A stretch of DNA of 5,315 nt from an uncultured Alphaproteobacteria bacterium. Lineage in GTDB: Bacteria; Pseudomonadota; Alphaproteobacteria; Rhizobiales; Beijerinckiaceae. Positions 1-5,103 of the stretch are shown here, piece after piece; positions within the stretch are counted from its first letter, which is position 1, and each line of letters begins with the position of its first letter. The notes beneath the pieces are model-generated. The model did not search any database, was not told the DNA's origin, and saw only the letters and a program-made list of their open reading frames with translations. The translations under genes and the position numbers were made by a program. Location: the NCBI GenBank assembly GCA_937903315.1, contig CALCZO010000282.1:1-5315 (forward strand). Direction: 5' to 3'.

Positions 1-27
1 ACGCGACGCCGAGCCGATGCGAGGGGC

Positions 28-49
28 GTCCCTGCCACCCGGCAGGGAC
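28..49 (-). terminator. GC-rich hairpin just past the operon end, possible terminator
   Basis: A perfect 9-bp inverted repeat (GTCCCTGCC and GGCAGGGAC) encloses a 4-base loop (ACCC at 37-40). It starts four bases beyond the stop codon of the minus-strand MBL gene, where a transcript end is expected. Neither strand shows a T-tract after the stem, so it is not a classical intrinsic terminator. It may act as a weak or factor-assisted terminator, as a 3' end stabiliser, or serve a gene lying to the left of the window. The remaining bases 1-27 show nothing recognisable. Confidence 0.5.
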
Positions 50-53
50 CCAC

Positions 54-839
54 TCAGAACGACCGCCCCGGCAGCACCAGTACGGTCGCGCGGGCCGGAA
101 GCGTATCGCGCGAGACGATCAGCACATTGTCGGCCTGCCGCTTGATGTCGAACTGCCGGCCCATCCGGTCGAGAAACCGGTTCAGTGTTGTCTGGCCGAA
201 ATAGTGCATCGGGATCATCAGCTTGGCACCGAGCTGGTTCATCACCTCGACCATCCCGTCAAGATCGAGCGTGAACGATCCGTCGACCGGCATCAGCACC
301 ACGTCAAGCTGGCCCATGGCCTTGATGTGTTCGCCGGTCAGCGTGTGGTGCAGGTGGCCGAGATGGGCGATGCACAGCCCGGCAATCTCGAACACGAAGA
401 TTGAATTGGCCGAGCGCTCGGTGCCGTCATAGCCGCGGATGTTGGTCGGCACGTTGCGCACCCGGACATCCGAGACCCTCAGGTCATGCCGCGCCGCGCC
501 GCTGTCGCTCCAGCCGCGCAGCACATGGGCGATGCGCGGATCGGGATTGCGCGAAAAATGCGTGTCATGCGCCCGGTTCATCGTCGCGATGACCGGGGGC
601 AGCGCGGGCTTGACGTAATCGTTGTAATCGGTGGCGATGGATACGCCGCCGGCGCTCTCGATCAGGAAGGTCGAATGGCCGACAAAGGTGATCTTCACCT
701 CGTCCGATTTCAGCGACGCCTTGATGATGCGGTAGGGTCCGGCATTGTCGGCGACATTGGCGAGGCAGGCGACGTCATCAGCCCGCGCCGGCGCGGTGAT
801 CAGGCCAAGCACAAAGGCAATCCAGATCACATGACGCAT
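54..839 (-). CDS. Secreted metallo-beta-lactamase-fold protein (UlaG-like Zn-hydrolase superfamily) with an atypical metal site
   Basis: This is a 261-residue protein with a Sec signal peptide (residues 1-20, ending A-R-A before DD), so it should act in the periplasm. The fold is read from the order of motifs: ITFVGHSTFLIES (50-62), TD at 70-71, NRAHDTH (88-94) at the place of the HxHxDH metal motif, HLGHLHH (159-165) where relatives usually have HLGDLGH, DVVLMPVDG (179-187), and PMH (210-212) for the last metal histidine. Several usual metal ligands are therefore replaced: the first His by Arg89, the motif Asp by Thr, and the bridging Asp by His162, although many histidines remain. Cys25 and Cys156 are the only cysteines in the mature part and could form a disulfide. 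The start is supported by a GAGGGG ribosome site (850-845) five bases upstream that overlaps the permease stop codon, indicating translational coupling. It is the last gene of the importer operon. Substrate and catalytic activity are unknown; a hydrolase for the imported compound or a metal-binding accessory are both possible. Confidence 0.85.
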   Translation of the reverse strand: MRHVIWIAFVLGLITAPARADDVACLANVADNAGPYRIIKASLKSDEVKITFVGHSTFLIESAGGVSIATDYNDYVKPALPPVIATMNRAHDTHFSRNPDPRIAHVLRGWSDSGAARHDLRVSDVRVRNVPTNIRGYDGTERSANSIFVFEIAGLCIAHLGHLHHTLTGEHIKAMGQLDVVLMPVDGSFTLDLDGMVEVMNQLGAKLMIPMHYFGQTTLNRFLDRMGRQFDIKRQADNVLIVSRDTLPARATVLVLPGRSF

Positions 840-848
840 GACGACCCC

Positions 849-2525
849 TCAGGTTGCCAGTTTGACCGCTCCACTTGGCCCGGTCTTGCCCGCCTCGGCA
901 AGCCGGAAGGCGATCAAAACCGCGAGAGCGGTCAGCACCAGCAGGATCGTCGCCAGCGCCGAGGCGGTGCCGTAGTCGCCGTCGATCACCGCAAGGTAGA
1001 TCCGCACCGGCATGGTCGCGGTGCCGCCGACATAGAGCACCAGCGAGGACGACAGTTCGTTCATCGCGGTGACAAGGCTCATCAGCGCGCCCGACAGGAT
1101 GCCCGGCGCGATCAGCGGCACGGTGGTCTTGAAGAACGCCGTCATCGGCGGGCAGCCGAGCGAGATCGCCGCTTCCTCGACCCGTGGCGACACCTGTCTG
1201 AGCGCGGAAGCGACCGAACGGGCGGCATAGGGCAGGCGGCGGATGAAGATCACGAGGATGATGATCGCCGCCGTGCCCGTCATCGCCACCGGCGGGGTGT
1301 TGAACCGGGTGATGTAGGCGATGCCGAGCACGATGCCCGGCACGATGTAGGGCACCATCAGCGCGCCGTCGAGCAGGGCGGTCCCCGTGCTCGGACGGCG
1401 GGCCAGCAGGTAGCCGATCAGCGTGCCGACCGCGACGATCAGCGTCACGCAGATGGCCGAGAACACCAGCGTGTTGATGATCGGCGCCGAGACCTGCGCG
1501 AACACCTTCTGGTAGCTTTCAAGCCCGAAGCCGGGCTGGAACACCGGTCCGTGCGTCTTGCGGAACGAGAACAGCACCGCCGTGATCGCCGGAATGGTGC
1601 CGAACAGTACGATGGCGTAGGCCAGCCCATGCATCCACGCCGAACGCCAGCCGCCGAGCCGTTTCATCTCGGGCCGACGGATCATGTTGCCGCCGAAAAC
1701 GTCGCGGCGGATCGCCCAGCGCTGGGCCATCACCAGCACCAGCGAAATCGTGATCAGCACCATCGACAGGGCCGAGGCCATGCCGGGGTTGCCGCCCAGT
1801 TCGCCGCCGAACAGCGTGAAGGCTTCGGTGGCCAGCACGTTGAAGTCGCGTCCGATCAGCCGCGGCGTGCCGAAATCGGCGATCGACAGCACGAAAGTCA
1901 GCAGCGCCGAGGCAGCGATCGCTGGCGTGATCAGCGGCAGGGTGACCTTAAAGAACCGCTGGCCCGGCGGCATGCCGAGATTCTCCGCCGCCTCCTCCAG
2001 CGACGGGTTGACCGATTGCAGCGCGGTCGAGGTCATCAGGTAGACATGCGGGAAGAACTTCATCGCAAAGACCAGAATGACGCCCCAGACGCCATAGATC
2101 GGCGGGATGTCGACACCGATGCCGGCCAGCCCGTTGCGGACCACGCCGTTGGCGCCGAACAGCACGATCCAGGCATAGGCGCCGATGAACGGCGGCGAGA
2201 CGAGCGCCAGAATGGCCAGCAGCTGGATCGTCCGGCTGCCGGCGATGACATGGCGCGCGGTGATCCACGCCAGTGTCACGCCGATGATCAATGCCCCGGT
2301 CATGCCGCCGAAACCGGCAATCAGCGTATTGACGAAGGCCCGGCGGAAGGCCCGCGTTTCCACCACCTCGCGGTAGTTGCCGAGCGACAGCGCGCCGGTG
2401 TCATTGTCGATGACGCTGGCCGAAAGGATGGCCGACAGCGGCCAGATCAGCAGCGCGACGAGGATCAGCCACGCCCCGATCTGGACGATCTTCCACGGAT
2501 CGAACAGCGACCGTGGCCCGCTCAT
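849..2525 (-). CDS. ABC transporter permease, fused two-domain FbpB/AfuB type
   Basis: This inner-membrane channel subunit has 558 residues and two homologous halves of about six helices each, so a single polypeptide can replace the usual permease pair. Each half has the cytoplasmic EAA loop that docks on the ATPase: EEAAENLGMPPG, with the loop running at about 177-201, and EEAAISLGCPPM, at about 450-474. Both end in a P-L-I-x-P pattern. Hydrophobic segments are clear near 13-35, 66-90, 101-125, 145-165, 201-215 and 251-268 in the first half, and near 300-320, 350-374, 385-405, 417-430, 474-490 and 520-540 in the second. The ATG at 2525 was chosen because it overlaps the ATPase stop codon as ATGA, typical of coupled ABC genes. 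A longer start at 2579 would run 54 bases into the ATPase gene and adds only an Arg-rich, unconserved-looking stretch. Family members carry ferric iron, thiamine, sugar phosphates or phosphonates, and the permease alone does not tell which. Confidence 0.93.
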   Translation of the reverse strand: MSGPRSLFDPWKIVQIGAWLILVALLIWPLSAILSASVIDNDTGALSLGNYREVVETRAFRRAFVNTLIAGFGGMTGALIIGVTLAWITARHVIAGSRTIQLLAILALVSPPFIGAYAWIVLFGANGVVRNGLAGIGVDIPPIYGVWGVILVFAMKFFPHVYLMTSTALQSVNPSLEEAAENLGMPPGQRFFKVTLPLITPAIAASALLTFVLSIADFGTPRLIGRDFNVLATEAFTLFGGELGGNPGMASALSMVLITISLVLVMAQRWAIRRDVFGGNMIRRPEMKRLGGWRSAWMHGLAYAIVLFGTIPAITAVLFSFRKTHGPVFQPGFGLESYQKVFAQVSAPIINTLVFSAICVTLIVAVGTLIGYLLARRPSTGTALLDGALMVPYIVPGIVLGIAYITRFNTPPVAMTGTAAIIILVIFIRRLPYAARSVASALRQVSPRVEEAAISLGCPPMTAFFKTTVPLIAPGILSGALMSLVTAMNELSSSLVLYVGGTATMPVRIYLAVIDGDYGTASALATILLVLTALAVLIAFRLAEAGKTGPSGAVKLAT

Positions 2526-3598
2526 TGGGCAAGGTCCAGCCGTTCGCCGGTCGCGGCGAAGGCCATCAGCCGGTCGCACGGCAGGACGGCGGAGGCCGGC
2601 GCGCCTTCAGACAGTTGCACCGCGCCCGGATCCTTGATCTGCGCCGTCATCTCGCCGTGCCCGGTGGCCAGCACGCACAGCGCATGGGTGCCGAGGTAGG
2701 TGTAGCGCACCACCGTCCCGGCAATCACCGCCGCACCCGCCGGCGCGGCCATGCCCCCGGCCAGCACGCCGACATGCTCGGGCCGGATCGCGACCTCGAT
2801 CGGGCCGTCGCCGCCGCGCGTCAGCCGCAGCGATTGCCCGCCGAGCGCCAGAGCGCCGCCGGTTGCCGGGCAGGGGATGAAATTCATCGTGCCGACAAAT
2901 CCGGCCGGGAATCGCCGCTGCGGATTGCGGTAGATCTCGACCGGTGTACCGGTCTGCTCGGCCACACCGCCATGCATGACGCAGATGCGGTCGGAAATGG
3001 CGAGCGCTTCCTCCTGGTCATGGGTGACGTAGATGGCGGCAACGCCGAGTTTCTTCTGCAAGGCGCGGATGTCGTCGCGCAGTTCGACCCGCAGCTTGGC
3101 GTCGAGATTGGACAACGGCTCGTCGAGCAGAAGCAGCTTGGGCCGGATCACCATCGCCCGGGCGATGCCGACGCGCTGCTGCTGCCCGCCCGACATTTCC
3201 GCCGGGTAGCGCCCGCCAAGCCCGTCGAGACGGACCATCTTCAGGCCTTCGGCCACGCGGGCGGCAATCTCGTCTTTCGGCACCCCGCGCGTTTTCAGCC
3301 CGAAGGCGATGTTGTCCGCGACGGTGAGATGCGGGAACACCGCGTAATCCTGAAACACCATGCCGATGTCGCGCTGGTGCGCGGGCTTGGTGTCCAGCCG
3401 TTCGCCACCCAGCGTCACGGTGCCGCTGTCAGCGCTCAGGAACCCGGCAATGATGCGCAGCAGGGTCGTCTTGCCGCAGCCCGAAGGGCCGAGCAGCGTG
3501 AAGAATTCGCCCGGTTCGATGGTCAGATCGACCCCGCGCAACACCGTGACGCCGCCAAAGCCCTTGGCCACGCCGTCAATTTTCAGAGGTCCCGCCAC
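2522..3598 (-). CDS. ABC transporter ATP-binding protein, FbpC/PotA-like (with TOBE-type C-terminal domain)
   Basis: This 358-residue ATPase energises import at the cytoplasmic face of the permease. All nucleotide-binding motifs are intact: Walker A GPSGCGKTT (37-45), Q-loop Gln83 in VFQDYAVFPH, signature MSGGQQ (135-140), Walker B LLLLDE (155-160), D-loop SNLD (163-166) and switch His193 in VTHDQEEA. Residues from about 240 onward form the regulatory TOBE-like extension typical of the spermidine, iron and sugar importer class, including IRPEHVGVL. The length is normal for the class. The start codon is GTG, placed so that the protein opens with the usual short beta-strand before K-x-F-G-G; an AAGGGAG ribosome site (3616-3610) lies 11 bases upstream, slightly far. 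It is the first gene of the minus-strand operon and diverges from the binding-protein gene. Its last codon overlaps the permease ATG by the ATGA arrangement. The extension may carry substrate or regulatory specificity, which I cannot read. Confidence 0.95.
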   Translation of the reverse strand: MAGPLKIDGVAKGFGGVTVLRGVDLTIEPGEFFTLLGPSGCGKTTLLRIIAGFLSADSGTVTLGGERLDTKPAHQRDIGMVFQDYAVFPHLTVADNIAFGLKTRGVPKDEIAARVAEGLKMVRLDGLGGRYPAEMSGGQQQRVGIARAMVIRPKLLLLDEPLSNLDAKLRVELRDDIRALQKKLGVAAIYVTHDQEEALAISDRICVMHGGVAEQTGTPVEIYRNPQRRFPAGFVGTMNFIPCPATGGALALGGQSLRLTRGGDGPIEVAIRPEHVGVLAGGMAAPAGAAVIAGTVVRYTYLGTHALCVLATGHGEMTAQIKDPGAVQLSEGAPASAVLPCDRLMAFAATGERLDLAQ

Positions 3599-3628
3599 GC
3601 CCGTGCCTGCTCCCTTGCAACGTCATCA

Positions 3629-3656
3629 ACTTTACAAGAGGATGTGACAGGTTCAA
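3629..3656 (-). promoter_or_regulatory. Candidate promoter for the minus-strand ATPase-permease-MBL operon
   Basis: Read on the minus strand, TTGAAC (3656-3651), a 16-base spacer and TAAAGT (3634-3629) resemble a housekeeping promoter, with four of six matches in each box. Transcription would begin near 3622, leaving a leader of about 24 bases before the GTG at 3598 that contains the ribosome site. The -35 box falls in the spacer of the inverted repeat at 3643-3670, so a bound regulator would cover it. Alphaproteobacterial promoters are often degenerate, so this is a tentative call. Confidence 0.35.
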
Positions 3657-3670
3657 CACCGACTGTCACA
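3643..3670. promoter_or_regulatory. Palindromic operator candidate TGTGACAG-N12-CTGTCACA
   Basis: Perfect 8-bp arms at 3643-3650 and 3663-3670 are separated by 12 bases, giving centres 20 bp apart, about two helical turns on the same DNA face. The right arm runs into a second palindrome, ACAATTGT (3668-3675). The element sits in the 100-base spacer between the divergent ATPase and binding-protein genes. The TGTGA/TCACA ends recall CRP-type half sites, but the spacing does not fit CRP. A dimeric or tetrameric repressor that controls both transcripts is the natural inference; no regulator gene is in the window. Confidence 0.6.
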
Positions 3671-3672
3671 AT
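3644..3672 (+). promoter_or_regulatory. Candidate promoter for the substrate-binding protein gene
   Basis: GTGACA (3644-3649) matches the -35 consensus at five of six bases. After a 17-base spacer, CACAAT (3667-3672) matches the -10 at four of six. The predicted start near 3679 gives a leader of roughly 20 bases ahead of the ATG at 3699. Both boxes lie inside the arms of the inverted repeat, so repressor binding would hide them together. Confidence 0.45.
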
Positions 3673-3683
3673 TGTCCGATCAC

Positions 3684-3690
3684 GGGGAGA
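3684..3690 (+). promoter_or_regulatory. Ribosome binding site that fixes the binding-protein start
   Basis: GGGGAGA lies eight bases before the ATG at 3699. It excludes the in-frame TTG at 3672, which sits upstream of this site, overlaps the proposed -10 box and would put nine charged or polar residues in front of the signal peptide. Confidence 0.75.
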
Positions 3691-3698
3691 ATAACCGC

Positions 3699-4679
3699 AT
3701 GACGTCCTTCAACCGCAGAGCCCTGCTCGGAGTCGCTGCCGCCGCCCTTCTGGCGGGGCCGGCGCTGGCGCAGCAGAAGACGGTCTCCGTCTATTCGGCG
3801 CACAATACCGCCATCATCAATGCCCTCCAGCCGAAATTCGAGCAGGAAACCGGCATCAAGATCGAACTGGTCAAGGCCGGTTCGGGCGACATCATCCGCC
3901 GCGTCCGGGCCGAGGCCGGCGCGCCGAAAGCGGATGTGATCTGGTCGATCGGTGGCGAGGCGCTGGAGGCCAACAAGGACCTGCTCGCCGCCTATGCGCC
4001 CAAGGACGCCGCCGCGCTCGATCCGGCCTTCAAGGCCTCGCCCGAATGGCTGCCCTACACCGGCATCATGTCGGTCTTCGCGGTCAACACCAAGAAGCTC
4101 AAGCCCGAGGAATACCCCAAGTCGTGGAAGGATCTGGCCGATCCCAAGTGGAAGGGCAAGATTTCCTCGGCCCGCGCCGATGCGTCGGGCTCGTCCTTCA
4201 TGCAGCTTGCCAACGTGCTGATCGCCTATGGTGACAAGGGCTGGGAGATGTACAACGCCATCCTCGCCAACATGGTGATGTCCGACAGTTCCGGCGCGGT
4301 GCCGCGGTTCGTCAATGACGGCGAGGCGCTGGTTGGCCTGACGCTGGAGGACAACGCGCTGGAATACGTGCGCGGCGGCGGCAATGTCGCCATCGTCTAT
4401 CCCGCCGACGGCACCGCCGCGATCGCCGACGGCATCGCGCTGGTCAAGGGCGCGCCGAACGAGGCGAACGCCAAGGTGTTCCTCGACTGGCTGCTGTCAA
4501 AGGACGTTCAGGCCTTCGTGGTCGAGAAGATCGGCCGCCGCCCGGTCCGTACCGATGTTCCGGCCACCGGCCTCAAGCCGATGGGCGAGATCAAGCTGGT
4601 GAAATACGACATCCCTACCGTGGCGGCCAAGCGCAAGGAATGGCTGGATGCGTGGAAAAAGGCGTTCCAGAACCGCTGA
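3699..4679 (+). CDS. Periplasmic substrate-binding protein of an ABC importer (COG1840, AfuA/FbpA class)
   Basis: This 326-residue protein captures the substrate in the periplasm and delivers it to the permease encoded divergently. Residues 1-24 are a signal peptide ending A-L-A before QQ. It contains Asn-Arg-Arg-Ala-Leu-Leu (5-10), so export by the Tat route is possible as well as Sec. The mature part has the class landmarks: VSVYSAHNT at the first strand (29-37), the ADVIW strand (78-82), YTGIMSVFAVN (120-130), the PKSWKDLADPKWKGKI segment (140-155), VGLTLEDNA (212-220) and VYPADGT (233-239). Ser/Gly-rich turns at 162-167 (DASGSS) and 195-200 (SDSSGA) are typical ligand-contact positions. 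No adjacent Tyr-Tyr pair occurs anywhere, so the ferric-iron ligand set of FbpA is not reproduced. A database label of 'iron(III) binding' would be weakly grounded; phosphorylated sugars, phosphonates or other anions are alternatives. Ribosome site and spacing support the ATG chosen over an upstream in-frame TTG. Confidence 0.93.
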   Translation: MTSFNRRALLGVAAAALLAGPALAQQKTVSVYSAHNTAIINALQPKFEQETGIKIELVKAGSGDIIRRVRAEAGAPKADVIWSIGGEALEANKDLLAAYAPKDAAALDPAFKASPEWLPYTGIMSVFAVNTKKLKPEEYPKSWKDLADPKWKGKISSARADASGSSFMQLANVLIAYGDKGWEMYNAILANMVMSDSSGAVPRFVNDGEALVGLTLEDNALEYVRGGGNVAIVYPADGTAAIADGIALVKGAPNEANAKVFLDWLLSKDVQAFVVEKIGRRPVRTDVPATGLKPMGEIKLVKYDIPTVAAKRKEWLDAWKKAFQNR

Positions 4680-4694
4680 ACGCGGCACCAGGCC

Positions 4695-4736
4695 AAAAAA
4701 ATCCGCCGTCGCGCTTTGATCCATTGCGCGGCGGCG
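4695..4736 (-). terminator. Intrinsic terminator pointing left (minus strand)
   Basis: CGCCGTCGCGC (4704-4714) pairs with GCGCGGCGGCG (4726-4736) through 11 bp, one of them a G-U wobble, around an 11-base loop. An A7 run at 4695-4701 lies on the left, which becomes U7 after the stem when transcribed on the minus strand. On the plus strand the stem is followed by AAGCGG with no U-tract, so it would be a poor terminator for the binding-protein gene that ends at 4679. No minus-strand gene is visible to its right within the window. Confidence 0.6.
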
Positions 4737-4751
4737 AAGCGGTGGTATAAG
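4724..4751 (+). promoter_or_regulatory. Candidate promoter of the tRNA-Pro gene
   Basis: TATAAG (4746-4751) is a good -10 box, 11 bases before the mature tRNA 5' end. A weak -35, TTGCGC (4724-4729), lies 16 bases upstream and falls inside the right arm of the hairpin at 4704-4736. The GCCGCGCC after the -10 is a GC-rich discriminator, as expected for a stringently controlled stable-RNA promoter. Confidence 0.5.
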
Positions 4752-4762
4752 CCGCGCCAAGT

Positions 4763-4840
4763 CGGAGTGTAGCGCAGCCCGGTTAGCGCACTAGTCTGGG
4801 GGACTAGGGGTCGGAGGTTCGAATCCTCTCACTCCGACCA
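4763..4840 (+). tRNA. tRNA-Pro (anticodon GGG)
   Basis: A complete cloverleaf folds by eye. The acceptor stem CGGAGTG (4763-4769) pairs with CACTCCG (4830-4836). The D-stem is GCGC (4772-4775) with GCGC (4786-4789). The anticodon stem is CTAGT (4791-4795) with ACTAG (4803-4807), and the loop CTGGGGG puts the anticodon GGG at 4798-4800. The variable loop has five bases, and the T-arm is GGAGG, TTCGAAT, CCTCT. The first pair C1-G72 and discriminator A73 (4837) are the recognised identity features of bacterial tRNA-Pro. The CCA end (4838-4840) is encoded. It decodes CCC and CCU. No intact base pair is missing, so it should be functional. Confidence 0.97.
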
Positions 4841-4860
4841 ATCAACCCATTGAAACGATT

Positions 4861-4951
4861 GACGGAAATGCGCTTTTGCGATGTGGAACGCAGGAGCAAC
4901 ATTTCCGTCTTTTCCGCTTACGTCCGGACGGAACGTTTGCGGTGTGTTCCG
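4861..4951 (+). repeat. Competing inverted repeats (alternative hairpins) downstream of the tRNA
   Basis: Three pairings are visible. Helix A joins GACGGAAATG (4861-4870) to CATTTCCGTC (4900-4909), a perfect 10 bp followed at once by TTTT (4910-4913). Helix B joins TTCCGTC (4903-4909) to GACGGAA (4927-4933), a perfect 7 bp. Helix C joins CGGAAC (4929-4934) to GTTCCG (4946-4951), a perfect 6 bp. B uses bases of both A and C, so either A plus C or B alone can form. A palindrome CGTCCGGACG (4921-4930) overlaps B and C. It could be a tRNA trailer terminator, an attenuator-like leader, or the remnant of a small palindromic repeat. Confidence 0.5.
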
Positions 4952-5048
4952 CTGTCAGCACATGCCGAGGCAGGGCAGGGCCTCGACATCGAGATCGATT
5001 TCTAAGGCTTGACTCTGCGCCCGGAATAAATGTTGGTTTGAACGGGTT

Positions 5049-5064
5049 TGGCAAGTGGGGAGCA
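5049..5064 (+). promoter_or_regulatory. Sigma-54-like promoter candidate for the exported-protein gene
   Basis: TGGCAAG-N4-GAGCA keeps the essential GG and GC dinucleotides (5050-5051 and 5062-5063) with the required 10 bases between them. It matches 9 of the 12 specified positions of TGGCACG-N4-TTGCW. Transcription would start near 5075, about 29 bases before the ATG. The TT of the -12 element is GA, which weakens the call, and such matches do occur by chance. Confidence 0.25.
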
Positions 5065-5103
5065 AGCCCGACCGTATCCGCCCCTGACATTCGGAGAATT
5101 GAT

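Larger units (their letters stand above)
4841..5103. other. 263-base non-coding stretch between tRNA-Pro and the exported-protein gene
   Basis: No convincing gene lies here. The left part (4861-4951) is packed with inverted copies of a GACGGAA/TTCCGTC word, described separately. The right part holds a one-turn-spaced direct repeat, GGTTTG at 5035-5040 and 5045-5050, a sigma-54-like site (5049-5064), and the ribosome site GGAG (5093-5096) of the downstream gene. A -35-like CTTGAC at 5008-5013 has no matching -10 at normal spacing. Sequence immediately 3' of a tRNA is a common integration site, but no integrase or repeat of the tRNA end is seen. Confidence 0.6.

Noticed and set aside
2526..2579. 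N-terminal extension of the permease to an ATG at 2579
   Set aside because: It would overlap the ATPase gene by a further 54 bases and add an Arg-rich tail; the ATGA overlap at 2525 is the standard arrangement.
486..2699. A 737-codon open frame on the plus strand opposite the permease
   Set aside because: Its product is an Arg/His/Asp/Gln-rich string without domains, the usual antisense shadow of a GC-rich gene. The minus-strand permease has intact EAA loops and membrane helices.
3643..3670. CRP binding site
   Set aside because: The TGTGA and TCACA half sites are 18 bases apart instead of the 6 required for CRP.
2513..3694. A 393-codon open frame on the plus strand opposite the ATPase
   Set aside because: It is low-complexity and charge-rich with no recognisable motif, and it covers an ATPase with every canonical motif intact on the other strand.
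4811..4840. tRNA 3' end as an attachment site for an integrated island
   Set aside because: No second copy of the tRNA tail, no integrase and no compositional break were seen within the window.
4868..5005. A 45-codon plus-strand frame starting ATG at 4868
   Set aside because: It has no properly spaced ribosome site, no recognisable motif and overlaps the inverted repeats; base pairing explains the sequence better than coding.
5008..5013. Sigma-70-type -35 box CTTGAC for the exported-protein gene
   Set aside because: No acceptable -10 occurs 16-18 bases downstream; the AATAAA at 5024-5029 is too close.
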